Shown here: positions 1 through 9,239 of the stretch, one piece after another
Layout of the letters: each line of letters begins with the position of its first letter
Position numbering within the stretch: position 1 is the stretch's first letter
Assembly (NCBI RefSeq): GCF_009831655.1
Contig: NZ_WRPA01000020.1
Span: 1-64,000 of the forward strand
Direction: 5' to 3'
Length of the DNA stretch: 64,000 nt
From: Shewanella insulae
Lineage (GTDB): Bacteria > Pseudomonadota > Gammaproteobacteria > Enterobacterales > Shewanellaceae
The notes under the pieces: generated by a model
Database searches by the model: none
The model's input: only the letters and a program-made list of their open reading frames with translations
What the model was told of the DNA's origin: nothing
Program-made: the position numbers and the translations under genes

Positions 1-1
1 T

Positions 2-1351
2 ACCCCGGCCGCCAACTACAACGGTCCGGTACCGGTGATCACCTATGTGCTGACCGACGGCTCCAGCACCGACACCTCAACCCTGACCATCACGGTTGAT
101 CCGGTCAACGATGACTTCACCGACAACGATGAAGTGATCAGCGTCGATGAAGACAGCGGCGCCACCACAGGTAATGTGATTGATGGCAGCAGCGTCGACG
201 GCGAGCTGAGCGTGCAGAGCTTCAGCATCGATGGCGTTACCGGTCCATTCACCCTGGGTCAGGCGGTCAACATCAATGGTGTCGGCAGCTTTACCCTCAA
301 TGCGGATGGCAGCTACAGCTTTACCCCGGCCGCCAACTACAACGGTCCGGTACCGGTGATCACCTATGTGCTGACCGACGGCTCCAGCACCGACACCTCG
401 ACCCTGACCATCACTGTCACCCCTGACAACACCGATGTGGCCAACGATGCGATCACCGTGGCGGAAGACACTGTTGCCAACGGCAATGTACTGAGCAACG
501 ATGAGCCAGGTAACACCAGCGTGGTCAGCTTCACCCTCGACACCGACGGCAACGGCTCACAAGAGAGCTTCGCTGCCGGTGACAGCGTCACTCTGGCCGG
601 CGGCTTATTGGTGGTCAACAGCGATGGTAGCTACAGCTTCACGCCAAACCAGGATTGGAACGGCAGCGTACCGGTTGTCACCTACACCACCAACACAGGT
701 GAAACCGCGACCCTGACTATCACGGTCACCCCAGACAACACAGATGTGGCCAACGATGCGATCACCGTGGCGGAAGACACTGTTGCCAGCGGTAACGTGC
801 TGAGCAACGATGAGCCAGATAACACCAGCGTGGTCAGCTTCACCCTCGACACCGACGGCAACGGCTCACAAGAGAGCTTTACTGCCGGTGACAGCGTCAC
901 TCTGGCCGGCGGCTTATTGGTGGTCAACAGCGATGGTAGCTACAGCTTCACGCCAAACCAGGATTGGAACGGCAGCGTACCGGTTGTCACCTACACCACC
1001 AACACGGGTGAAACCGCGACCCTAACTATCACGGTCACTCCAGACAACACCGATGTGGCCAACGATGCGATCACCGTGGCGGAAGACACTGTTGCCAGCG
1101 GCAACGTGCTGAGCAACGATGAGGCAGGTAACACCAGCGTAGTCAGCTTCACCCTCGACACAGATGGCAACGGCTCACAAGAGAGCTTCGCTGCCGGTGA
1201 TAGCGTCACTCTGGCCGGCGGCTTATTGGTGGTCAACAGCGATGGTAGCTACAGCTTTACGCCAAACCAGGATTGGAACGGCAGCGTACCGGTTGTCACC
1301 TACACCACCAACACAGGTGAAACCGCGACCCTTGCCATCACGGTCACCCCA
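2..1351 (+). repeat. Tandem repeats inside the adhesin gene
   Basis: Three near-identical 309-nt units begin at about 425, 734 and 1043; each encodes 103 residues. A different unit with a 321-nt period is seen at the window edge: the first ~100 bases recur at about 323-420. Differences between the 309-nt units are scattered single bases, so the units were recently duplicated or are homogenised by recombination. Confidence 0.9.
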
Positions 1352-4300
1352 GGTGTCGATGGCGGCAACAATGTTGACCTCACAGTCGATGATGCCAACA
1401 CCCAAGGCACTGCAACTGACAGCGACAGCACAGGTTTGAGCTTCACCGCAGGTGCTTACGATGTAAGCAACTTCGCCTTTACCGACATTGGCGATATAAA
1501 TGTAACCGGCCTTGATGCAAACATTAGCTGGGACCTTGATGCCTCGGGTAATCTGATCGGCAGCATAGACGGCACGCCGGTATTACAGCTAAGTCTATCG
1601 GGTAGTAACATCAGCGCGGGTGCCACCGGTTCGGTAACTGTTTCAGTGACCCTGCTGGATAACTTACCTCATGGCACCAATGTCGATGAACTTATAATTA
1701 ACGGCATCACAGTCGTTGCGACAGATGCCGCCAATGACACAGCTACTGGCACGGTATCTGTGAAGGTTATCGATGATGGCGTGACACTTACCCCTCAAGA
1801 TCTCACGGGGGATAACGCCGCCGGTATCTATGATGGCGTTATCAATGTCGACGGCGCAGATCAGAGCTTTAGTGCTGACCTATCTGGCAACGTTTCGGGG
1901 GCTGGTACCTTCTCAGATTCTGGCATTACAGCAGGTGGTTTGACCGTATTCTACTATGTGGATCCGGCTAATCCAGGCATGCTCATTGCCTACTCGGATA
2001 CCAGTGGTACACCATCGGCTTACGATTCAGGCAACGCCGCGCAATCGGTGATCTTTACCCTATCTATCGATCCAAATAGCGATAGCTACCAGCTAGATCT
2101 TAAGCATGCCATCGATGAGCTGAGCACAGTTACCGTCGCCAACATGAGTGGTGGTAAGGGCGGTAACACGCCAGCAGCCTATGTGATGGCCGACGGTACA
2201 ATTTATAATGATATTAATGATGTAACTAATCCGAATGACATTGCATTCACTTTAACGTCTACATCAGGCAGCATAGCAAGTACCGTCAACGGCAACACCA
2301 ATGGCTTTGGCGCACAAAACGCCTGGGTCGATCAAGGCGAAGCACTCATTATTGATTACGCCAATGAGGTAGCCTCGGCTTCGATCAACTTTAGCGGTGC
2401 CACCTATATCCATTTCAAGGCCTATGATGCTAATGGCAACTTGCTGGGCGAAGGCGATATTACCAGCGGACAGACCATTGGGAATCTTGGCGAAATTAGC
2501 TATATCGAAGTGTCCACCAGTGAGCAAGGTGGGCATGCCAACTTCCAGTTTACCGGTACGTCGGCGGAAAACATTGTCAGCTCTACCGTCGATGTTGATC
2601 TCAACTTTACGGTCGATGTCACCGATAGTGACGGCGATACCTCAACGGGCTCGATCCATGTCGATCTGGATGCTCCTGGCAGCACGACTACGGCACCAAC
2701 GGCGCTGACCTCAAGCGCAGTATCTCTGCTGAGCGAAGCCGATCTTTACAAAGATGGTAACGAATCTGACTTACAAACGCTGCGCTTCAAGTCTGGCAGC
2801 GAATCGATTACGGCATTCCAGTTCGGCGATACGGACAATATTCAGGTATCTGGTGTGAATGCCAAGATAAGCTGGTCATTCAACGATGACGGACAGCTCA
2901 TAGGTACCTTTATGGGTAAAGAGGCTATCCGTCTCACCCTTAATGGAGGTCGTATCGAAAGTGGTGAAGAGGGTAACGTAAGCGTTACCGCCGAACTACT
3001 GGCCTCTTTCCCACACAATGTTTCTACCGAGAATCTGGTGATTAGCGGCATTAACATTATTGGTGTCGATGCACTGGGGCAAAAGGCTGTTTCCACTATC
3101 ACGGTTTCTGTCAGTGACTATGCAGAAGCGGTAAATGATAGTGTTCGCGGAACAGAAGATCATAACCTATCTGGTAATCTGCTCACCAACGATATCGATC
3201 CTGACGATGAGTTATCTATCGTTAGCTTTAAGCTATCAGGAAAGACATATCAGGCAGATGGCAGCACCATTAACCTTGCCGAAGGCAAACTGAGTATCCA
3301 CGCAGATGGTCGCTTTACGTTCGAACCAAACCTGCATTGGAGTGGCACGCTGCCACAGATTGAATATCTCACCAATACGGGTGATACGGCTACACTCGAT
3401 CTGAATATCGTGGCTGTCGCCGACGCACCAACACTGAGCGCTAGCACTGGTGAAGTCGTTCAAGGCGAAGTCGCCTTGGATATAGACGTGGCACTCGTCG
3501 ACAGCGATGGAAGTGAATCACTGACAGATGTCACCATTCAAGGTGTTCCAAGCGGCGTCTCACTATCCGCCGGAACCCTCAACGCCGATGGCAGCTGGAC
3601 TGTCGCCGTTAATCAACTGGATAACCTGAGTATTAAGGCGGGCAACAATTATAATGGCGATCTGGAATTCACCTTGACCATTAATGCCAGCTCGGTTGAA
3701 CAAAGCAACCTTGATAGCGCCTCTAGCCAGACTATGTTGGATGTTTCACTGAGAAACTACCATTATGACAACGGCACAGATGGCGACAATGTAATCAATG
3801 GTGGCCAAGATAATGATGTCATCGTCAGTGATACCACAGGCATACAGGTAGTAGAGGGCGAGAACTACAATGTTGCCTTCGTTCTTGATTCGTCAGGTAG
3901 CATGGGCTCGAATCGAATAGATTCTGCTAAAGAGCAACTGCTACAGGTCTTCAATACCCTGAAGGCCAGCGTTGGAGGAGCGACTTCAGGTACAGTTAAT
4001 GTATTGCTTGTCGACTTTAATAGTGGCACCAAGGCACATGTGGCGGTAAATCTAGCCGAATCAGATGCTATCTCTAAACTTTCCAATGTACTGTCTGAAA
4101 TCACCAGCGACAATGGCAGAACTAACTATGAGGCGGCATTTGAAACGGTAATAGATTGGTTTACTAATGGCTCGGCCGCTAGCAATACAGGAACTAACCT
4201 GACTTACTTCATCACAGATGGTGAAACCAACAACTACAACGTTGATGCCGATCCTGAAGATGTATGGGTTTATAATAATTACTACAATGACTGGGATAAG

Positions 4301-5518
4301 AAGTTATCCGATCTTCTAGATAAGTACGTCCCAGGCCAAGAACTTAAACACAATGGCAAAGTCATCATCGATGAATACGGTAACATTAATTACTGGTATA
4401 GAGACGGTGGCTCATGGAAGCATTATCAGACTGGTAGCATGAGAGTCGATGAAAATGGCGACTACTATGTCGCGAAAATTGCCTCTGGATACAGTAATGG
4501 TAATGGCACAGACGTCACCGCAGAGTCTGAGGCTCAAGCGGCCTTCCAGGTGCTCAACACCCTGTCTAACGTCGAAGCTATCGGTATAGGCAGCGGTATC
4601 AGTCTGAATAAGCTTACTCCTTATGATTCAGATGGTAACGTAGCCACCAATATCAATGTGAGCGACCTGGCGAGCATCATCTTAGGTTCTAAGGAGATGC
4701 TACTTCAAGGTCATGACACGGTTAATGCTGGTGAAGGTAATGACATCGTCTTTGGCGATCTCGTACAGTTTGACGGCATCGACGGCCAGGGCTACGCAGC
4801 GCTGCAAAAATATGTAGCAATACAACTGGGTGAAGATGCTTCAACCGTTACCATCCAAGATGTTCACGAGTTCGTAGCAGCCAACCCAGCCCTGTTAGAC
4901 ACCTCACGCGACCATGACGGCGACGACATTCTCGCCGGCAACCAAGGGGATGATATCCTCTTCGGTCAAGGCGGTGATGATGAGCTTCATGGCGGTAGCG
5001 GAGACGATCTCTTACTTGGCGGCACGGGAATCGATGAACTCATAGGTGGCGCTGGCGAAGATATCCTCATCGGCGGCTTAGGCGATGACACCCTCACAGG
5101 TGGCAGCGACAAGGCCGATGGCGAAGCCGATACCTTCGTCTGGCAGCAAGGCGATACGGGTACCGACCACATTACCGATTTCGATGTCAACCAAGACAAA
5201 CTGGATCTGAGCGACCTGCTTCAGGGAGAGAATGGCGGTAACCTGGAAGACTACCTGCACTTCACCGTTGATAATGGTTCAACCACCATCGAAGTCGATG
5301 CCAATAACGATGGTCATGTGGATCAGACCATAGTGCTCGATGGTGTCGACCTGAGCCACCTGGGAACAACCGATGGTCAGATCATCAATGGTCTGCTCGG
5401 CTCAGACGGCAATGGTGCCTTGATCGTAGACAATGCCGACGTTAACCAGGCTGCTTCGAGCTTTGCCGTACCGTCGACCCAAGACGATGATGGACAGATC
5501 CAGCATCTAGTACCTTAA
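2..5518 (+). CDS. bpfA: Giant RTX biofilm adhesin, C-terminal part (BpfA/LapA type), 5' end outside window
   Basis: The frame is open from base 2, so this is the C-terminal ~1838 residues of a longer cell-surface adhesin. Tandem cadherin/Ig-like repeats fill 2-1351, including three ~309-nt units that are almost identical. More divergent repeat domains follow to about 3.4 kb. A von Willebrand A domain starts near 3870 with the MIDAS motif DSSGS and a later ITDGE. Calcium-binding RTX nonapeptides (GGxGxDxL type, e.g. GGSGDDLLLGG) lie at about 4.7-5.1 kb, and a non-cleaved C-terminal type I secretion region ends the protein. The exporter and the LapG/LapD-like control pair directly follow. By family knowledge, the LapG-type protease cleaves such adhesins near the N-terminus, which is not in this window. 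The adhesin identity is firm; orthology to BpfA is inferred from gene order. Confidence 0.93.
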   Translation, partial: TPAANYNGPVPVITYVLTDGSSTDTSTLTITVDPVNDDFTDNDEVISVDEDSGATTGNVIDGSSVDGELSVQSFSIDGVTGPFTLGQAVNINGVGSFTLNADGSYSFTPAANYNGPVPVITYVLTDGSSTDTSTLTITVTPDNTDVANDAITVAEDTVANGNVLSNDEPGNTSVVSFTLDTDGNGSQESFAAGDSVTLAGGLLVVNSDGSYSFTPNQDWNGSVPVVTYTTNTGETATLTITVTPDNTDVANDAITVAEDTVASGNVLSNDEPDNTSVVSFTLDTDGNGSQESFTAGDSVTLAGGLLVVNSDGSYSFTPNQDWNGSVPVVTYTTNTGETATLTITVTPDNTDVANDAITVAEDTVASGNVLSNDEAGNTSVVSFTLDTDGNGSQESFAAGDSVTLAGGLLVVNSDGSYSFTPNQDWNGSVPVVTYTTNTGETATLAITVTPGVDGGNNVDLTVDDANTQGTATDSDSTGLSFTAGAYDVSNFAFTDIGDINVTGLDANISWDLDASGNLIGSIDGTPVLQLSLSGSNISAGATGSVTVSVTLLDNLPHGTNVDELIINGITVVATDAANDTATGTVSVKVIDDGVTLTPQDLTGDNAAGIYDGVINVDGADQSFSADLSGNVSGAGTFSDSGITAGGLTVFYYVDPANPGMLIAYSDTSGTPSAYDSGNAAQSVIFTLSIDPNSDSYQLDLKHAIDELSTVTVANMSGGKGGNTPAAYVMADGTIYNDINDVTNPNDIAFTLTSTSGSIASTVNGNTNGFGAQNAWVDQGEALIIDYANEVASASINFSGATYIHFKAYDANGNLLGEGDITSGQTIGNLGEISYIEVSTSEQGGHANFQFTGTSAENIVSSTVDVDLNFTVDVTDSDGDTSTGSIHVDLDAPGSTTTAPTALTSSAVSLLSEADLYKDGNESDLQTLRFKSGSESITAFQFGDTDNIQVSGVNAKISWSFNDDGQLIGTFMGKEAIRLTLNGGRIESGEEGNVSVTAELLASFPHNVSTENLVISGINIIGVDALGQKAVSTITVSVSDYAEAVNDSVRGTEDHNLSGNLLTNDIDPDDELSIVSFKLSGKTYQADGSTINLAEGKLSIHADGRFTFEPNLHWSGTLPQIEYLTNTGDTATLDLNIVAVADAPTLSASTGEVVQGEVALDIDVALVDSDGSESLTDVTIQGVPSGVSLSAGTLNADGSWTVAVNQLDNLSIKAGNNYNGDLEFTLTINASSVEQSNLDSASSQTMLDVSLRNYHYDNGTDGDNVINGGQDNDVIVSDTTGIQVVEGENYNVAFVLDSSGSMGSNRIDSAKEQLLQVFNTLKASVGGATSGTVNVLLVDFNSGTKAHVAVNLAESDAISKLSNVLSEITSDNGRTNYEAAFETVIDWFTNGSAASNTGTNLTYFITDGETNNYNVDADPEDVWVYNNYYNDWDKKLSDLLDKYVPGQELKHNGKVIIDEYGNINYWYRDGGSWKHYQTGSMRVDENGDYYVAKIASGYSNGNGTDVTAESEAQAAFQVLNTLSNVEAIGIGSGISLNKLTPYDSDGNVATNINVSDLASIILGSKEMLLQGHDTVNAGEGNDIVFGDLVQFDGIDGQGYAALQKYVAIQLGEDASTVTIQDVHEFVAANPALLDTSRDHDGDDILAGNQGDDILFGQGGDDELHGGSGDDLLLGGTGIDELIGGAGEDILIGGLGDDTLTGGSDKADGEADTFVWQQGDTGTDHITDFDVNQDKLDLSDLLQGENGGNLEDYLHFTVDNGSTTIEVDANNDGHVDQTIVLDGVDLSHLGTTDGQIINGLLGSDGNGALIVDNADVNQAASSFAVPSTQDDDGQIQHLVP

Positions 5519-5533
5519 TCAAGGTCAGTAATG

Positions 5534-5574
5534 AATGACACCAACTAGTTTCGACTATTTGGTGTCATTTTTAC
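5534..5574 (+). terminator. Rho-independent terminator after the adhesin
   Basis: A long hairpin (ATGACACCAA pairing with TTGGTGTCAT, an inner TAGT/ACTA stem and a TTCG loop) is followed by TTTTTA. It separates the adhesin gene from the secretion operon, so the two are probably transcribed separately or with partial read-through. Confidence 0.85.
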
Positions 5575-5575
5575 T

Positions 5576-5605
5576 TTGGTGATGTTTTGGTATTACTTCT
5601 ATAAT
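5576..5605 (+). promoter_or_regulatory. Candidate sigma-70 promoter of the secretion operon
   Basis: A perfect TATAAT at 5600-5605 lies 18 bp downstream of TTGGTG at 5576-5581, just after the adhesin terminator and about 48 bp before the exporter start. The -35 match is weak (3 of 6). Confidence 0.45.
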
Positions 5606-5652
5606 TGTTCTACGATAATTTTATAATAAAATCTTAAGGATAAGCTTTTCAG

Positions 5653-7833
5653 GTGCAAGCTACAGCGTCTCCAAAAACTGAACAATGGACAGTTTCAGCC
5701 TCCCAAAGAGTGACTGTCGATCCCTTGTTAGACAGTTTAGTGTTATTGACAGAATACTTCGGCAGCCCCTGCTCCAGCGAGTCATTAGCCGCTGGCCTCC
5801 CGCTGTCGGGGAGCATTCTGACACCCGAACTTGTCCCTCAGGCAGCAAGTCGAGCCGGGCTTGCGGCCAAGCTGACTCGTAAAGGGCTGGACCAGATATC
5901 CCCTATTCTCCTGCCCTGCATCTTGCTACTCAAAGATAAGAATGCCTGTCTATTAAGAGAGATCGACATAGACAAAGACAGGGCCGTCATTCAGCTACCG
6001 GAAACAGGCGGCGAGGAAGTGCTCAGCATCGAGGCACTCGAAGCCATGTACGTCGGCTATCTATTCCTCGTGAAGCAGCAGTATCGTGGCGAAATGGGCT
6101 TCGATCTGCATCTGCACGATAGTCGCACCCACTGGCTTATTCAGACCCTGAAAGACTCGGCGCCCATCTACCGCGATGCCTTAATCGCCTCTGTATTGGT
6201 AAACCTGTTCGCCCTAGTGTCGCCGCTATTTATCATGAACGTCTACGACAAGGTGGTGCCCAACCTTGCCTTCGAGTCCCTGTGGGTGCTCGCCATCGGC
6301 GCCGGCATCGCCTATATCTTTGATCTGGTCATGCGACAACTCAGGGCCTACCTGATCGATGTCGCCGGCAAGAAGGTCGATATCATAGTGTCATCACGGC
6401 TTTTCGCTAAGGCCATCGGCATACCGCTAGAGAAACGCTCACCCAGCATAGGCGGCATGGCGCGCCAGTTGGGCGAGTTCGACAGCATACGCGAGATCTT
6501 AACCTCGGCGACCATCACCACCCTGGTCGACCTGCCATTTGCGCTGTTTTTCATGTTAATCATCTATATCGTCGCCGGTGACTTGGCCATCATTCCGGTG
6601 ATCGGTGGCTGTATCATTATCGGCTACACACTCTTGATGCAGCCTCGTCTCAAGGCGGCCATCGAAGAGAGCAATAAGTTCTCCAGCCTGAAACATGGAC
6701 ATCTTATCGAGTCTTTGGCCTCCATTGAGTCGATAAAATCCAGTGGCGCCGAAGGATTAGTCCAGAAAAGCTGGCAGCAGATGATTGGCCATACCGCCAA
6801 CTGGCAATTGAAGGTGAAGAAAATCTCTACCTCGGTCACCAACGTGGCCAATTTTACCGTGCAGCTTTCTGTGGTTTGTGTGGTGATCTTAGGGGTCTAT
6901 CGTGTCGCCGATAACGACATCTCCATGGGCGGCATTATCGCCGCAGTGATCCTATCGAGCCGAGCCATCTCGCCCATGGCTCAGTTGGCAGGCCTGATGA
7001 CCCGAGGCAACCATACCGCCAGTGCCCTGAGGCAGCTGGATCAGATCATGACCCAAGAGGATGAGTTTGAAAATAAAGGCCACCTGGTCAGCAAGCATAG
7101 ACTCAAGGGACAGATCAACGCCGATCACGTCAGCTTTAATTATCCGGGCTCCGAGCGGCCCGTGCTGCACCCCATGTCTCTGTCGATCGCACCGGGTGAG
7201 CGCATCGCCATCATAGGACGCAACGGCTCGGGCAAGAGCACCCTGGCCAAGCTGCTGGTAGGCCTGTATCAACCCACCAAGGGCAGCCTGCGCTATGACG
7301 GGCTGGATTCGGCACAGATCCACCCGACGGACCTGCGTAGAAACTTCGGTTACCTGCCTCAGGACATCACACTGTTCCACGGCACGATTCGCGACAACAT
7401 ACTGTTCGGCACCCGTCAGGTCACGGAGCATCAGCTGATCCGTGCGGTGCAGCTCTCTGGCGTCAATCAGTTTACCGATATCGAGACCGAAGGCTTAGAC
7501 CAACAGGTCGGTGAGGGAGGACAATCCCTCTCCCGTGGGCAACGCCAAACCATCGCGCTGGCACGGGCTACCTTAAATGACCCACCGGTACTCTTGATGG
7601 ATGAGCCTACCGCCAGTTTGGATGCACGCGCCGAGAAGCAGTTTATCCGCGCCATGAGAAACGTCTCTAAGGAGCGCACTCTGCTGCTGATCACCCATAA
7701 GATGCACCTGCTCAATCTGGTAGACCGCATCCTGGTATTAGACCGTGGCCATCTGGTGGCCGATGGTCCTAAAGATCAGATACTTAACCAGCTGGCCAAA
7801 GGGCTGTTATCGGGAGGGCCGAAGAGTGAGTAA
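5653..7833 (+). CDS. Type I secretion ABC exporter (LapB/RtxB type)
   Basis: This 726-residue inner-membrane ATP-binding exporter would energise secretion of the adhesin. The N-terminal ~130 residues look like a C39-type peptidase domain without the usual catalytic cysteine context, as in exporters of RTX proteins with uncleaved C-terminal signals. A transmembrane domain spans roughly residues 165-430. The ATPase domain has Walker A (GRNGSGKST), the signature LSRGQ and Walker B (LLMDEPTASLD). The start is a GTG with a TAAGGA ribosome site about 12 bases upstream. The next gene (HlyD) overlaps its 3' end by 8 bases, which indicates translational coupling. Confidence 0.93.
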   Translation: MQATASPKTEQWTVSASQRVTVDPLLDSLVLLTEYFGSPCSSESLAAGLPLSGSILTPELVPQAASRAGLAAKLTRKGLDQISPILLPCILLLKDKNACLLREIDIDKDRAVIQLPETGGEEVLSIEALEAMYVGYLFLVKQQYRGEMGFDLHLHDSRTHWLIQTLKDSAPIYRDALIASVLVNLFALVSPLFIMNVYDKVVPNLAFESLWVLAIGAGIAYIFDLVMRQLRAYLIDVAGKKVDIIVSSRLFAKAIGIPLEKRSPSIGGMARQLGEFDSIREILTSATITTLVDLPFALFFMLIIYIVAGDLAIIPVIGGCIIIGYTLLMQPRLKAAIEESNKFSSLKHGHLIESLASIESIKSSGAEGLVQKSWQQMIGHTANWQLKVKKISTSVTNVANFTVQLSVVCVVILGVYRVADNDISMGGIIAAVILSSRAISPMAQLAGLMTRGNHTASALRQLDQIMTQEDEFENKGHLVSKHRLKGQINADHVSFNYPGSERPVLHPMSLSIAPGERIAIIGRNGSGKSTLAKLLVGLYQPTKGSLRYDGLDSAQIHPTDLRRNFGYLPQDITLFHGTIRDNILFGTRQVTEHQLIRAVQLSGVNQFTDIETEGLDQQVGEGGQSLSRGQRQTIALARATLNDPPVLLMDEPTASLDARAEKQFIRAMRNVSKERTLLLITHKMHLLNLVDRILVLDRGHLVADGPKDQILNQLAKGLLSGGPKSE

Positions 7834-9208
7834 GCACTTAACCACCCAAGATCTCGAGATGGTCGATGATGTCTACGGCGCCATGATGACTGATGCGCCA
7901 ACCAGCCACAGGCTGATCATCTGGGCCCTGGCAGCCCTCGCCTTCTGTTTCCTGGTCTGGGCTTACTTTGCCGAGCTCGACCGGGTGACCACAGGTACCG
8001 GCAAGGTGATCCCTTCGTCTCAGGTGCAGGTGATCCAGAGCCTGGATGGCGGCATCATGAAAGAGCTTTATGTCCGTGAAGGCATGACGGTCACCAAAGG
8101 CCAACCCCTGGTTCGCATAGACGACACCCGTTTTCGCTCAGACTTCGCTCAGCAGGAGCAAGAGGTCTACAGCCTGCAGGCCAATGTTATCCGTCTGCGC
8201 GCCGAGCTAAACAGCATCACCATTTCAGATGTCGCCGCCGACTGGCGCGAACAGGTGAAGATAGCCAAACAGCCGCTAGAGTTCCCGCAACAGCTCATCG
8301 AAAGCGAACCCGATCTGATCGAACGTCAACGCGACGAATACTCGGGCAGGCTGGATAATCTGAGCAACCAGCTGGAGATCCTGGCACGCCAGATCCAGCA
8401 GAAGCAACAGGAAACCGAAGAGCTGGCCTCGAAGATCAATACCCTGACGACCAGCTTCCAGTTGGTGACCCGTGAACTTGAGTTGACCCGTCCGCTTGCC
8501 GACAAGGGGATTGTGCCCGAGGTGGAACTACTCAAACTGGAACGCAACGTCAACGACATTCGCGGCGAGCTCAGCTCACTCAGGCTACTCAGACCCAAAG
8601 TCAAGGCGTCACAGGATGAGGCCATCCTGAAGCGTCGCGAGGCCGTATTCGTCTATGCCGCCGAGGCTCGCACCCAGCTCAACGAGATGCAGACTCGCCT
8701 GTCGCGCGTCAACGAAGCCCAGGTAGGCGCACGTGACAAGGTCAGCAAGGCTGAAATTATCTCGCCGGTAAATGGCACCATTAAGACTGTTCATATCAAC
8801 ACTTTAGGTGGAGTTGTACAGCCTGGTATCGACATCATAGAGATAGTGCCATCGGAAGATCAGCTGCTTATCGAAACCAAGATCATTCCGAAAGATATCG
8901 CATTTTTACATCCTGGCTTACCCGCCGTTGTTAAAGTTACCGCCTACGATTTCACGCGTTACGGTGGCCTCAATGGCGTTGTGGAGCACATCAGTGCCGA
9001 TACAACACAGGACGAAGAGGGAAACAGTTTCTATCTTGTAAGGGTTAGAACTGAACTATCAAGTTTGACGAAAGACGACGGCACCCAGATGCCCATAATA
9101 CCTGGCATGTTAACCACGGTAGATGTGATCACTGGGCAAAGATCCGTTCTGGAGTACATACTTAATCCAATTTTGAGAGCAAGAGACACTGCTCTGCGTG
9201 AACGTTAA
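7826..9208 (+). CDS. Type I secretion membrane fusion protein, HlyD family (LapC type)
   Basis: This is a 460-residue periplasmic adaptor joining the ABC exporter to TolC. It has one N-terminal membrane segment (about residues 30-50), a biotinyl-lipoyl-like segment (around GGIMKELYVREG), a long coiled coil, and a C-terminal HlyD-family end with GMLTTVDVITG. I chose the GTG at 7826 rather than the longer frame beginning at 7745, because it has a GGGAGGG ribosome site and the protein then begins with a normal short cytoplasmic tail. It overlaps the exporter stop codon. Confidence 0.93.
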   Translation: MSKHLTTQDLEMVDDVYGAMMTDAPTSHRLIIWALAALAFCFLVWAYFAELDRVTTGTGKVIPSSQVQVIQSLDGGIMKELYVREGMTVTKGQPLVRIDDTRFRSDFAQQEQEVYSLQANVIRLRAELNSITISDVAADWREQVKIAKQPLEFPQQLIESEPDLIERQRDEYSGRLDNLSNQLEILARQIQQKQQETEELASKINTLTTSFQLVTRELELTRPLADKGIVPEVELLKLERNVNDIRGELSSLRLLRPKVKASQDEAILKRREAVFVYAAEARTQLNEMQTRLSRVNEAQVGARDKVSKAEIISPVNGTIKTVHINTLGGVVQPGIDIIEIVPSEDQLLIETKIIPKDIAFLHPGLPAVVKVTAYDFTRYGGLNGVVEHISADTTQDEEGNSFYLVRVRTELSSLTKDDGTQMPIIPGMLTTVDVITGQRSVLEYILNPILRARDTALRER

Positions 9209-9239
9209 GTTCACAATAATAACCAGGGGGGTTAACCAA

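Noticed and set aside
425..1351. Regular repeats resembling a CRISPR array
   Set aside because: The repeats are 309 nt long, lie in frame in a protein gene and have no unique spacers.
364..1439. Overlapping open frames on both strands in the adhesin repeats
   Set aside because: They repeat with the 309-nt period and are out-of-frame shadows of the adhesin; none has a ribosome site.
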